Below, one piece after another: positions 31,946-43,300 of a DNA stretch of 64,000 bases. Numbering within the stretch: the stretch's first letter is position 1; every line of letters starts with the position of its first letter. The stretch is taken from assembly GCA_977006965.1 (NCBI GenBank), contig OZ345359.1:2480001-2544000 (forward strand), written 5' to 3'. The DNA is from Phymatolithon calcareum (Eukaryota; Rhodophyta; Florideophyceae; Hapalidiales). The position numbers and the translations under genes are program-made. The notes below the pieces were generated by a model that saw only the letters and a program-made list of their open reading frames with translations, made no database searches and had not been told where the DNA came from.

Positions 31946-33043
31946 CTAATTGGCATGCTCAGGTTCACTTATTGTACGGAAAACATAATCAAAGAGCGGG
32001 TTAGAAATACCAAAATTGACATCCGGATCGAAGTAGTGATGGAAGACATGACGACGCTTCTGCATCTTGAAGAATGACCAAGTCGGTACTCCATGATGTA
32101 TCCAGAAATGGGTCATGTCATACACGAGATACGCGATCGCGAATCCGATAAGCCATGGGTATCCAAACGAGGCACCAAGCAGACGCGGCGCTCCGATCCA
32201 GAATGGCGCAGCAATAATTAGTGCTGGAACCGGTGGGAAAACGAGACGATCGAAATCCATCGGTGTGATGTGGTGATGTCCGTGAACAAGGAAGTGAAAG
32301 ATGTTAGCGTAGTACGTGGAGGTTGGAAGATGGAATAGATATCGATGCAAAAGATATTCGAAAAGCAACCACGACACGCCGCCGACGGCGGCCGCGATAG
32401 CACAAAGGAAAGGGTTGATATTTGCAACACCGCCCATGAGGCGAGTGAAACGATAAAACTCGAAACTTATCACGGGGATCCAGAAAAGTAGGGGTACATA
32501 CCACGGACACTTGGTGAGATTTTCCACCGTGTCATTGGCAAACATCTTCACTGTGTGGTCCGTGGTGGGGAAGGAGTGGATCCAACGTTCGTAACGCTCG
32601 CCGAGCGCACCGACCTGTGGTAAGATCGGTTTACTCCAGTCGACAAGGTCGGCGCCAGTGACAGGATCCGAGTTACCGTCCCCAGTTGCAGAACCGCTGC
32701 TGTCGTTGCGGGCAAGCGTGCCAATGCGATGCTTTTCGAGAAGTTTGTATGCAAAAGCAGAGTGAGAGTGGGCACCAGATGACATTATGTCGGTTACATC
32801 GCCGCCTAGTCTGTCCAAAAATACGTCTGCACCCCCAGGATGCGAGTCGAGAAAGGTGGTGATGTCGTACACACCGCCGCTGTGTGTTACCCACGCATCG
32901 TTCGGTGTGCGGTGATGCGAGACGACGGCGCGCGTAAGGACGTAGCCGGTACGAGCGGGTGCTCCGGATGGAGCAGCATTCGCGGCTGAAAGCACAGAGG
33001 AGCGCTCGCGTTTACGGTTGCGAAGCATTTCGGACTGACACAT
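31946..33043 (-). CDS. Fatty acid 2-hydroxylase with N-terminal cytochrome b5 domain
   Basis: 365 aa from the ATG at 33043 (the longer frame upstream has only a TTG). Residues about 40-115 are a cytochrome b5 domain with the haem-ligand motif HPGG (68-71) and a second His-containing segment (AHSHSAFAYKLLEKHRIG). Residues about 180-355 are a di-iron membrane hydroxylase with the His clusters HRYLFH (233-238), HFLVHGHHH (250-258), HFWIHH (312-317) and HVFHHYF (332-338), and four hydrophobic segments. This is the FA2H/Scs7 arrangement: an ER membrane enzyme that 2-hydroxylates the N-acyl chain of sphingolipids, with electrons delivered through the fused b5 domain. All metal-binding histidines are present, so it is expected to be active. 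Confidence 0.93.
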   Translation of the reverse strand: MCQSEMLRNRKRERSSVLSAANAAPSGAPARTGYVLTRAVVSHHRTPNDAWVTHSGGVYDITTFLDSHPGGADVFLDRLGGDVTDIMSSGAHSHSAFAYKLLEKHRIGTLARNDSSGSATGDGNSDPVTGADLVDWSKPILPQVGALGERYERWIHSFPTTDHTVKMFANDTVENLTKCPWYVPLLFWIPVISFEFYRFTRLMGGVANINPFLCAIAAAVGGVSWLLFEYLLHRYLFHLPTSTYYANIFHFLVHGHHHITPMDFDRLVFPPVPALIIAAPFWIGAPRLLGASFGYPWLIGFAIAYLVYDMTHFWIHHGVPTWSFFKMQKRRHVFHHYFDPDVNFGISNPLFDYVFRTISEPEHAN

Positions 33044-35551
33044 GACGCGCAGGGGCGGAGCTTGGTGGAGCAAAGGGATGGTAACAGACAGAAGGGTTGA
33101 GGATTAGCGTTTCTGTACGTGGTGTTGCCAATAACCAGGCCAGAGAAACGTACACAACGGTTCGGGGAAGCTTTGGCTTACAGTGCCCTGCATTGTTACA
33201 CTGTACTGCATATTGTAATACAGTTTTCCACACGTGTCACAGTCGGATTGCAACTTCGACTGACCGCAACAAAGTCATTGCGTACTGGAGCTACTACACA
33301 TCATTTACGGCCTCATCGGTTGATCGTGTCCCCATCTCGGAGGCGCTGCAGAGATGGCAGCGAGATTGGCAGAAAATTTAGGGCAATATCTGCGGAGCGT
33401 ATATTCTGGAGAAGTACTATGACATTGGAGATGTGCACTTCCTGAGCAGTATTTTCGATTATTGGAGCCGAAAAGGGGTTCTTTGAGGTCGAGGAGCCGC
33501 GCTACAGAGAACGAATGAAGCGTAAGATTGCCAAGTCTTGACTTTGCTATATCCGAGTCGAGTGGAATTTGTGCTGACCACTTTGAGTCGTAGATCTAAT
33601 AGCCGTGCTGCTGCGATGCACCGCAACATGAAGTCTACACTTTACAGGAATCTGCTGGAGTCTCCGAAGTGTTTTTTTGGACAGAGATGAGGGGGTGCTT
33701 CTGTCGCGAGGGTACTGCGCAGTACTGTACTGTACCTCTGCAGCGGCAGACAATGATTATCACCGGGAAGTCCGAAGGTGTCGAGATCTCTGAATCATTG
33801 ATGCAGGAGTGCAGCATCTGCAAGATGCACCACCTGGAGGAACGAGTGCAACAATTCTGTTGGTGGTCTACACGACGGGACTGTGCTTGTTGAAATGGCA
33901 TATCATACTGTGAAGGTAGTTTACAGTAGATCCCGATGTCTTTGAATTCAGTTTTGCGATTCGTGGCGTGGGACACCCTAAAATATACTGTATTGAGAGC
34001 AAATTTGTGCTGGCAATAAAATTTGTATCAATTTTGCACTCCGGCACCCTAAGCATGCATGCGCACCATTGCCGGGTTTCAACTCAAGCCCATAGTTCAG
34101 TCCTAGTCCGCTTCCCTTCTTTCAATATACAGTATGGCTCGTGGTCCGCCGTGCAGCAAACAAAATTGTTGTTCCGTATTCAAGCAAATATATCTGCAGC
34201 AAAATAGAATTTCCAACATGCGCAATACTGCCCATTTCGCAGCGCATTTACCCAGCTGTCAAGGTCTTGAACTAAATCATCCTATCCCCGGCAATCAACC
34301 GAGCCACGCATTTAGCAGAAACTTGGACCAGTGCTCCCAGCCGAGATTCATTTCGTCATACTTGCATTGGGCCTTCTCTCCAAATTTTTGTCAATTAGGA
34401 ACACGTCCTACAATGTATTAGAAAGCTAATAGACATAACATCTTTTTTCGACAAACTTGTCGAACAATTCTCTTAGTTCATGTGGTAAGCATCGTCTCAA
34501 GCGCATTTCAACGTTTGCAGTCCACGAGATGGCCTATGCTTTGGACAGACGGAAGACTGATATTCATTTCTCACGCCCATCCGTTGTGCTTACTATTCAA
34601 ATTGTCCAGTTCGCTCTCTAAAGAAGTAGAGATCATTCCTGGCTGTTTTCCTCTGAGTAAAAAGTTATCCAAAAATTAGTTACACTGTACTTTTGTAAGA
34701 GCTGGTGCAAGAACACGACCCAGATGAGGAAGTGTCACAAAGTTGATTTTCAGCCAAATGCAATCTTGCTGAGCAATAATTACGGGAAACGGAACAAATG
34801 CTCTCTCTGTGCACTACCCTGCACATTGCCACCCAAAACCAGTTTGAACGGTGCCAGCGACGATCTAAGTCAACTACAGCAGCTGCATATACTGTACAGT
34901 ACGATTGGAAATCAGCTTCAGGGCCTGTGGAGCAACAGTTCCTCGAACAATCGGGATCTAATTCGTTCTATTAGCTGAAACACTTGGCGCTTGTTGATAC
35001 GCTTTCTGGGCTTTTGATCTAATTAATCCCCGAAACTAACACCAGAACATCCAAACAATTACAATTTATGAGTAGCTTACATGACGACAGCAAATACGCG
35101 CCTCATACACGACTGCAGTCATTTTTTTGAGTTATTTTGTGTTCCCTCGAGAAACTGGAGATTTGTCCTAAAAATGTCAACAAAATAACTTCGCGATAGA
35201 CTTCTACGCAAAATCGAATCCATGATTCAGGCCTGAATATGGAACCACATTTGGGCTTCTTTGCACTGTATGATACAGTAGCAACATTTCGGTCGCGCTG
35301 TCCAATTCATGCAAACTTCTTCTGGCACAGCTCAAAAGAAACCAAAAAATCACATCGACAGGAATACCACCTCCAACCGAAATCCGCATACGGCATACCC
35401 TCCCACCTCTACAAGGGCGCACAGCGTGTTGAACGCTCAACCCAAATTTGCGTCCCAATTCTGCCCGTGATCCCTCGGCTTACGTCCGACTACTGTTCCG
35501 GACCACGGTCCTCCCTCTATTCGCTCACCGCGCAACTCGCCCACTTCACCA
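33044..35551. other. Intergenic, no gene recognised
   Basis: 2.5 kb between the divergent starts of the fatty acid hydroxylase and MED16-like genes. No ORF above about 110 codons and no motif. It carries ACTGTAC-type motifs at about 33200, 33716, 34683 and 34890-34904, plus TACTGT variants near 33905 and 35265. Confidence 0.55.
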
Positions 35552-38500
35552 ATGCGTGACCTCTACTCCGCCCTCATTGCCCGTCCGCTCTCGCATGCAT
35601 CCGCGAAACCGGCCCGCCTCGGCTTCTCAACTACGGCATGGTGTGAAGGCGAGGACCTTATCGCTGTCATCTCTGGCTGCGGTGCCGTCGCCGTCTACCA
35701 TGCGGATGCACCTGCAGAAGTCTCCATGCTCGTCTCCACTCGCAGAGCACCTGCACGCCATGTAGTTTGGCGCCGTGCAACAGATAAGCCACCATTACTT
35801 GCCGTTGCTGATGCATCCAGCCGTATCACCTTCTGGGTTGCCCGCGATCGTCGTGTAAACGTCTGGTCTTGTGCCGCTGTTGTCGAAGTGGCTTCGGCCA
35901 TAGAGGCCATTGGATGGACGTCTTCCAGTTCTGCCTTGGCTGCCGTTTTGTCTCATGGTTCTGTCGCCATGTGGCACGTTCCCGATGTACCCACCACCAT
36001 GGAACCCCCGCGTCGCAGCGCTCCTCGTCGGCATCACCCACCGGTCCATCCCCCGGCATCCAACGCCGGTACCGTCCGTCAACTCCAGTGCAAAACTCCA
36101 AAGTTGGATTCCCAATTCGGGGGCCCCATTCTCTGTGCCCATGTCGCACCAGGTGGCGTCGATTTTGACAGCGTTGCCGTTGTCACAGTTTCGGTATCTG
36201 AACCTTGCAAATTGAACGTTTGGACAGTGTATCTTTCACGCAGCAATCCACAATTATTTGAAATTGGCGCTTTACCTCATGCACAATTGAATCCTGAAGA
36301 TGATGGTAAATGCACGGCATGCATCACGGTTCCAAAGCAGGGCGCCTTGTTTGCCATTGGCGACCGCGGATGTATCATCAGGTACTATCTTCTCAGACCC
36401 GAGAAAGAGTGGAGATTGCAAGCAAGAAAAAGTGTTGGGGATTCTGACATAGAAATCAAAAATGCAGAAGCTGCGCAGCCAGCATGTCTCAATTCTGTTC
36501 CCAGTGACGGTCTTCCTGTAGATTTTTTGGCAATTGCTCGTGCGGCAGCCCGACGGCGAAAAATTTATTCTATGGCAGTCACCGGAGATTGCATGAAGCT
36601 TGTCACGTCTAGTGAGTCAGGCCTCATTGTTCGTAACTGTGGTGATTTAAGTATTCTCGCGTCGCAACCGCTTCGTTCAATGCCAGACAAGAATGGCGAT
36701 TCAACTCCGAGCCCTTATTGGGGCGTTTGCATCAGTCCAAGCGGTGCTGCTGTCATGGCTCTAAACGGTGACGGACGCGTTGATGCCATTTCTCTCGTCT
36801 GCCCAATCGTCGTTCCGGACAAACAGGAACTTAGGCGATCGATCAAACTAATTTCGCAAAGCCTAATTGACGTCAGCTCAAAGGATGGCCTTCGTGGTAT
36901 ATGGGATTTGCAGGCTTCTATCGCTGTTGACGGAGCTACAGCGGCGGGCTATGTCACCCAGGAGCTTCCATACGCACAGCAAGCTTCAGGGCTACCTGAT
37001 ATGACGGAAAAGTTGGAAAATTTGCGTCTCATGATGCTCATTGTCGTCGATCCGCATAACGTGGCGCTGTCATCGGGCAGAAAATTACTGAGCAATGCCA
37101 TGAACGCGATCCATAAGTCCGCACCGGAAGCTATTACCGCGAAGCTAACTTCTCCAGGGAGTGAATTCAAGAATTTTAATGCAAACCATATCGCTCTTCA
37201 CGTTCGGGCGACCACATCGCGAATGCCTCGCCCCTCTTCAAATCAACTTGGGGCTGTTTCTTTGGCGGATTGGATTATGGTTTTGGGTGCGGTATGGCTA
37301 CGGCGGTTGGCCAACATCGTCGTCTTAGATGGTTCTTTCTCTGACAAACTCGGACTTGTCTGGAATGAAGTGGTTAAGGAAGACCGGATACGCAGCCCAG
37401 AGCTCTTTCAGAATGAAAATCGTTTGCGAGGAATTGAGCGCGATACGCGTCTTCTCCGCCATTTGCGACTAGCAGCAACGTCAGCTATCTTCCTGTTGTC
37501 GCTGGAAGAGACGTACCGTGAACCAGATGCGGACCCTCGTTATTTGCGGTTTACTATACCCGAGTGTGCAGATATCGTTACAGCGCTTTGGGAGATCTCA
37601 TTGGGGTGGGATTCTCAAAATGATGCGTCTCAGAATGCGTCCAATAGTGGCAATACCCAAAGTACCAGATTGGTATTTGCGGCGGCCGGGCTGAGCAATC
37701 ATGAGACTATTGCTCGTGCTCTGCTCAAGAACCGGAAGCTTCAAATTATGGCTGCGGAACAAGCGTTGGGACTCCATGGTTCGACAATGGGCGCTGGATT
37801 TTTCTTGTCAACTACACGAAATCTAAAGCAGCGAACGAGTAATGGTCTTCAATCGAACGGGTCGCGCAGTAGCCTGTTGACACAAGGAACAACAAAGCAA
37901 TCCGAAAAAGGCGCTGCAGGGCAGCATGGTTCCACTTCTTCGCCAATGGCGGAATGGTGCCCCTATGATCTCGTCACCGGTAGACCGCTACCTCCGTGGG
38001 CCCCGTTAAGGCGATGCGTCTTCTCTGGGTTGCTAGCGGCAGAGACAACAAAGCCGTCGGGAGATGCACGTTTCCAGTCTAACGCTAACGCTCGATGGGC
38101 AAGCCAATGGGCCTATGAATCTCCCTTCGGCGGCCGGTGGGCAAGGGTTCCATCTCTCGATTTAGATCGTTATGAATTGCTACCAGCTGCGCAGGCCCCG
38201 GAAGCCGCTGACAATACCGCCGTTGCGAATCAACGGACATCCTCTCGACCAGCAGCAAGTGCTGCATTGTCTCATGCGAGCGGGCAAAACTTGAGCGCAG
38301 GAATGCCAGGCGGTTTGAACCGTGTACCGAGTTCAATGGACATGGCAGTCTCCAATCCCGTTGGCCCTACTAGTGCGGCGGCAGCTGCTGCTGCCGCCGC
38401 TGCTGCCGCTGCCGCTGCTGCCGCCGCGGCTGGGGCTCGGGTTGCGGCTACTCCGCCAGGTGTAGGTGTTCATGGTCTCCCAACAGGTGCTGCTTCCCAG

Positions 38501-40330
38501 CGTGTGAATGCATCTCCTGGAGCGTCTTCTGCCGATAATCAGAGCACGACTTCGAAGGGATCGAAGAGGAAGGGTGGAAGAGCGAAGGGGTCTCGTAGCC
38601 GAAAGAAGCCATGTCCCGATCAGCGAAATGGAAGTGCACCTCATATAAGCGGGGACTTGTCTTCCGTTGCAACAGCCGCTGCGGGTGGAGGACCAGTGGT
38701 AGCCAATTCGGCAAGTATGCGAACTCCTGTCGATGCTTTGAGTTCCGACAGGTCCACAGCCACAGCCGCGACAAACGTTACGGGGGGCGTTGTACAAGAG
38801 ATCAATCGTCGAAGAGCTCGCAAAACACGCAAAGGAAGCTCTGCTGCAAGTAATCGGTCAGGTGCAGATGGGCAGGGAACTCCTCGACAGCGAGCAATGG
38901 CAAATAATGCAAATCCTACAAGCAGCGTCGCGGCATCACTCGCGCGCGGAGGTGTGCAGAATGTGGCCGCCGCAGCTGCGGCCGCGGAAGCCGCTGCAGC
39001 GCAGGGTGGCAGAGCGGTGCCTGCTCATAGCGTTCAAGCAAGTGCATTCCCGGTAAATCCAATGGGACTGCCTGACCCAGCACTGGTTGCAAATGTGAGT
39101 GCAGCTGAGTCTTTTAACACCCCAGGTGGTTTTGTGTCAGGACCTAGTGTTATCGGAACGTCAATAACTTCGCCAACGATTTCGGTGTCGTCCCCACACC
39201 GTCCTCATCAAATGCCGATGAATCATCTTACTGGTCCAAACGTGTTGCCTGTTTCGAGCGGAGTTGGGGGCATGCGAAACTATGGGACAGCCGATGCCAT
39301 GAATCGATTGCAAAACGGACAAGTGAACTTCAATACTTCTCCGGGGAGCATGGGCACTGGCATGCCAGGTATGGCTGGATTGCCTTTTCCGGGTGCTGGA
39401 ATGCCAAGTTTGAACACGCAACAGGAATTGATGAATTATGCCCTTCAGCAGAGAGAAGTTACACAGAGTGCGCAAATGGCAGCCGCTGTAGCCGCCGGCG
39501 TTGCTGGCGGCAACTCGATGGGAATGCCACCACGGGGAGATATGAACAATCCTCATGGAGCAAGTTTGATGCTGGGCGGTGGCGGTGGAAGTCAATCAAG
39601 TACTGGGCAACTCCCAATTCCAGGTCGCAACAGTATGGCTGCAAACTTGAACATGAGTAATGCTATTACTGCAGCAGGTAATGGGCCTATTCGTGGTGCC
39701 ACTGACAGGCTACAAGGTGCCAATCCTGGGATTAGCGCAGCGGGAGGCAGATCGCAGAACCCTGTGGCGAGCGTACCTCGAAGCACGTCGCAGCGTGGCA
39801 TGTCAGGCGTCGGTGTAGATCCAGCAATAACCGGCGGGCTAAACCCTGCCGCAGGCCGCCCGGGAGCTCCAATCTCGAATGGCCAGAGAATATGGCAAGG
39901 CAATCTGCATGTACGTGGACATCGGAACGACATGGTGGTGCCATGCGTTGCGATACGATACCCCACACCGCACAGGCCGTCTGTACATGACGCTGCAGGG
40001 TGGCCGTCTCGGTTACATTGCGATTCATCCAAGTTGAAGCAATGCGCAAGTGTGTTCCAGTACATGAATGAACCGATTTCCCAGTGGTATGTGCGTTTCG
40101 CACCGGTCGATCCAAACGGTAATGAATCTTTGGACCAAAAGCTTGTGCAACTGGTGAAGGTGATGGTTCAACGGCAATTGGCGTTTGAAATCCAATGCAA
40201 TGAGACACCTAGTGCGATGGGAACTTTGTACCTCTGGGGAATGCAAATGCCGCCTCATGGGCATTCTCTGTTAGGTGTTTTCCGACCGAACCCTAAGAAG
40301 CTGGATAGTATTGATAATAGAGAATTCTAA
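35552..40330 (+). CDS. MED16-like Mediator tail subunit fused to a MED25-ACID-like domain
   Basis: 1592 aa in one exon; the ATG at 35552 has a good context. Residues about 1-460 read as a beta-propeller: repeated hydrophobic strand pairs such as LIAVISGCGAVAVYH, LLAVADASSRITFWV and ALAAVLSHGSVAMWHVPD. Residues about 460-850 are helical and end with WAPLRRCVFSGLL...ARWASQWAYESPFGGRWARV, which parallels the C-terminus of plant MED16 (SFR6), where a cysteine pair, an SRW segment and C-x-x-CGG-x-W-x-R-V occur. Here all but one of the zinc-binding cysteines are replaced. Residues about 880-1440 are low-complexity (Ala runs near 942 and 1137, basic patches near 1000 and 1085, Gly/Met/Asn-rich). Residues about 1445-1580 (RIWQGNLHVRGHRND...GHSLLGVFRP) are the ACID-like domain shared with the 5.2 and 45.3 kb genes. 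The likely role is in the Mediator tail, contacting activators. MED16 identity is moderately secure; the fusion is seen directly as one uninterrupted frame. Confidence 0.7.
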   Translation: MRDLYSALIARPLSHASAKPARLGFSTTAWCEGEDLIAVISGCGAVAVYHADAPAEVSMLVSTRRAPARHVVWRRATDKPPLLAVADASSRITFWVARDRRVNVWSCAAVVEVASAIEAIGWTSSSSALAAVLSHGSVAMWHVPDVPTTMEPPRRSAPRRHHPPVHPPASNAGTVRQLQCKTPKLDSQFGGPILCAHVAPGGVDFDSVAVVTVSVSEPCKLNVWTVYLSRSNPQLFEIGALPHAQLNPEDDGKCTACITVPKQGALFAIGDRGCIIRYYLLRPEKEWRLQARKSVGDSDIEIKNAEAAQPACLNSVPSDGLPVDFLAIARAAARRRKIYSMAVTGDCMKLVTSSESGLIVRNCGDLSILASQPLRSMPDKNGDSTPSPYWGVCISPSGAAVMALNGDGRVDAISLVCPIVVPDKQELRRSIKLISQSLIDVSSKDGLRGIWDLQASIAVDGATAAGYVTQELPYAQQASGLPDMTEKLENLRLMMLIVVDPHNVALSSGRKLLSNAMNAIHKSAPEAITAKLTSPGSEFKNFNANHIALHVRATTSRMPRPSSNQLGAVSLADWIMVLGAVWLRRLANIVVLDGSFSDKLGLVWNEVVKEDRIRSPELFQNENRLRGIERDTRLLRHLRLAATSAIFLLSLEETYREPDADPRYLRFTIPECADIVTALWEISLGWDSQNDASQNASNSGNTQSTRLVFAAAGLSNHETIARALLKNRKLQIMAAEQALGLHGSTMGAGFFLSTTRNLKQRTSNGLQSNGSRSSLLTQGTTKQSEKGAAGQHGSTSSPMAEWCPYDLVTGRPLPPWAPLRRCVFSGLLAAETTKPSGDARFQSNANARWASQWAYESPFGGRWARVPSLDLDRYELLPAAQAPEAADNTAVANQRTSSRPAASAALSHASGQNLSAGMPGGLNRVPSSMDMAVSNPVGPTSAAAAAAAAAAAAAAAAAAAGARVAATPPGVGVHGLPTGAASQRVNASPGASSADNQSTTSKGSKRKGGRAKGSRSRKKPCPDQRNGSAPHISGDLSSVATAAAGGGPVVANSASMRTPVDALSSDRSTATAATNVTGGVVQEINRRRARKTRKGSSAASNRSGADGQGTPRQRAMANNANPTSSVAASLARGGVQNVAAAAAAAEAAAAQGGRAVPAHSVQASAFPVNPMGLPDPALVANVSAAESFNTPGGFVSGPSVIGTSITSPTISVSSPHRPHQMPMNHLTGPNVLPVSSGVGGMRNYGTADAMNRLQNGQVNFNTSPGSMGTGMPGMAGLPFPGAGMPSLNTQQELMNYALQQREVTQSAQMAAAVAAGVAGGNSMGMPPRGDMNNPHGASLMLGGGGGSQSSTGQLPIPGRNSMAANLNMSNAITAAGNGPIRGATDRLQGANPGISAAGGRSQNPVASVPRSTSQRGMSGVGVDPAITGGLNPAAGRPGAPISNGQRIWQGNLHVRGHRNDMVVPCVAIRYPTPHRPSVHDAAGWPSRLHCDSSKLKQCASVFQYMNEPISQWYVRFAPVDPNGNESLDQKLVQLVKVMVQRQLAFEIQCNETPSAMGTLYLWGMQMPPHGHSLLGVFRPNPKKLDSIDNREF
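38372..38437 (+). repeat. GCN (polyalanine) tract in the MED16-like gene
   Basis: A run of about 20 alanine codons in mixed GCG/GCA/GCT/GCC form. A second, interrupted tract is at 38960-39003. Mixed codons argue for selection on the protein run rather than simple slippage. Confidence 0.8.
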
Positions 40331-43300
40331 TATATTAAACACGATGTACAATCTGGAACGTCCGTTTTTTCGCTTCGTCGCATAGACTTTGTATTCATGA
40401 GTTTGCCGGATTGTTTTGCTCAAGGAAGGTTCTCCAATGCCTACTAGAACCTCGAAAAGAGTTGTTCACAGATGAAATTGCAGTACCGGGAGACAGTGGT
40501 GGAATTTTCATCTTCTGCTGTAGCAGCCAACGCCAACGCAAAGGGCACAACTAATCGTGTCGGGCGGTGAAAAATAATACAAAGCAAATATTTTTATTTT
40601 TTGAATAAAATTGTTACCAACGCATCTGCTGACGCTTGGGGCAACTTTTCGAGTGCCAAGAAAATTTGGTTTGGCTCTGCCCGAGGAAGAGTTTCTTATG
40701 GTGGGTGCTGAACCGCGGGCGGTGAATAAGCAGATCATGCCATTTTTCTTTTTAGCCGGGAAGTACGACTGTGGGAAAACAATGGACATTTGCAGCCCAT
40801 TTCGTCACTCTTGGATCGACAGAAAAGGTGAGATCGCGCCGATGTACTGACCAAATTGATTGGCTCTGCGTTTGCACTATCGCTAACAGGGATTCCCACG
40901 CTGTCGTAGTTGCATGAGTGCGACGATTGCCCTCTCGAGGGAACTTGAGGTGGGTATAATTTAACATACTGTGTCGAGACGGAAAAAGCACGACGAAATT
41001 TGTCACAGAAAGGGGAGGGAGTGTCTGCACTTTTCTCCGCGCTGTAGCTACTTGAAGGTTTCTCCAAATACGCTTGTCCTGTCCCACGTGCTTCGCCCTG
41101 TCGAACATACGGTTAAGAGAACGTGAAACCAAAGCTCGTACTCAATGCCAGAGTGATGGTACTTGTCCAGCTGGGATTTGAAGGCTAGTGCGATGCAATG
41201 AAGTGTGCGCAAAGAACTTTAAATCTATGCAGCAAGGTAATGTCTTCATACTGGCTTTATCGTTGTTTGGTGCTCCGACCGGAAACTATATCGACGGATT
41301 TTCAAACAGAAAGATAGCAAGTATAACATTATCAGTCGAGCCTTTCATGCGGAGTGACTTTTTGGCACAGTACTATTTTTGAACTGCAGACTGTAAAAAA
41401 TTAAAGTACTCTTGCCGTTAACTGCGTGTTTACTTGCAGTCCACAGTTAGTCAAAAAGTGCACCCATACTGGCAAAGACCGAAACTAGTCTAATTATTTC
41501 TCCGGCAGTGTACAACTACTGGTGCACTCTCTGCAGTTAGACTACTTAAGCAAATAATCCCTTACTAAGCATCAATCAAGTATCCACAAAGATGACTAGA
41601 GCAACAATCATAGATTTAAGTCAACGATGAAGATAACACCATCGTTCTACGCGCCGATGGTCACACAGACTGTCACAAAAGCAGATTTAGAGCCTTTAGT
41701 GTCAAAGGGGGATGCAGGAGAATTAAGGATTGGCCTTGGTGTTTTGTCCAGCTGCTTTGGCTCTGTATCCAGCCGCTTATGGTGCGACTGGACTTAGTGA
41801 CCTTGACCTCAACAGATTGATATTTCAACTACTTTGAGAACATTTTTACGAGCCCCCTTCCACTGTGCATTTTGGTCGACGAACACAAGAAATGAAGCAA
41901 CATGTCGACAACTCGAAAGGTACTTACCTTTCGAGTGGTTAGTTTTCTTCTATCTGCACCGTGCATTTCGAACCATGGTTCTTGCTCAAGTCGCCGTAAC
42001 ACGGCTGACATGAAAACCAAAAGCGATATGGATAGGATGACAAAGTAAACAAATTCTCTTGAATCCCCCTCTGCTGGTAAAAATGGGCAAAAACTGAATT
42101 GACTCTCTCATGTACAATTTTACTGGCCTCACATACTAGCACTAGTCCGGGCTGATCCCGCTTATACTCTTGAGCAGCGCGAATTAACCTCACCTACTAC
42201 TTCACATGATTCTGCGATTGAGAACGACGCTAGTCCAGCCGTGAAAACGTTGTCCAAACTAGAGCCTTCGAGTCGTTCAGCTGAAGATAATGCTCTCACG
42301 TGAAATTATACTAGTACAGCATATAAGAGTAGATTGAATGAAGAAATACTCCCTAACCTAGAACGTGTCCACCGTGCCCAAAGTCTCAGGAGTAGTCGTA
42401 CACCAGGCACTGGCAGTTTCATATTCTGTCACTGCCCTCATGAGAAATGTAACGAGATCTAAGGAAGACCTCAGTCTGCACCTCCCGACTCGGAGGTTCA
42501 TTGATGAACTCAACCTTTTTTCCAATCTTTCGAAGCACTGATCCCCACAGATGATCTATTCGGCTGCGAAGAAGCATGCGGACGTCGCAAAGAAATGTCA
42601 CTACAGGAAGAGTACTCGATCGCGGAGGCTTTAAAGCTATGTTCGTAACCGCAAATGTAGTACATTGATGACGTTGGCCGTGGATCTTCCGCTCCATTTG
42701 CCCTAGGTCTGTAGATCACACCGCAATGCTCTATGGGTAACCAGACCGGATGCAGCACCAAGTGACAGATCAGATATTTCTGTGACGTAGTTAACGCTTA
42801 GAGTCTTCCAGAATTTGCGGGTGATTCATCATGCAGAGTCAGCTGAACGGCTTTACAAGCCAGTTGGAGAGAAGACAAGAACCGTAATTCAGTACAGTGA
42901 GGACGCTGTCCGCGTAGGCTGTGTTTGATGCAGGTGTACATTTAAGACATTTGAAAGGACATACTGAATGAGTGACAGAATTCTGTGGGTTGCCATCACC
43001 AACAAGCAGAACTGATCTAAAGTTACGCTGCAGTGCGCTAGCCTGCGCCACATGCGGAAGACGCGCCAATGTGGCATTCGTCCTCCGAAAACATGGATGA
43101 CAATTCCCGCGCTCTCACGGCGGCGACAAAAAATAACGACAATCGTTTCCACGCTTCCTCACAAATTATCAGCCGTCCATGTCTTTGGAGGAGAGCCGTG
43201 TGCGTAGAACGCCTGTCATCCCATGGCATTCGTTGCTGCGGGCGAAGCTCCTAAGCTCAAAAGTACGGGAACGAGGAATACATAAATTTGGTACCTAGGT

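Noticed and set aside
38333-38797. A 154-codon minus-strand Ser/Arg/Gly-rich ORF
   Set aside because: It is antisense to the polyalanine and basic low-complexity part of the MED16-like gene.
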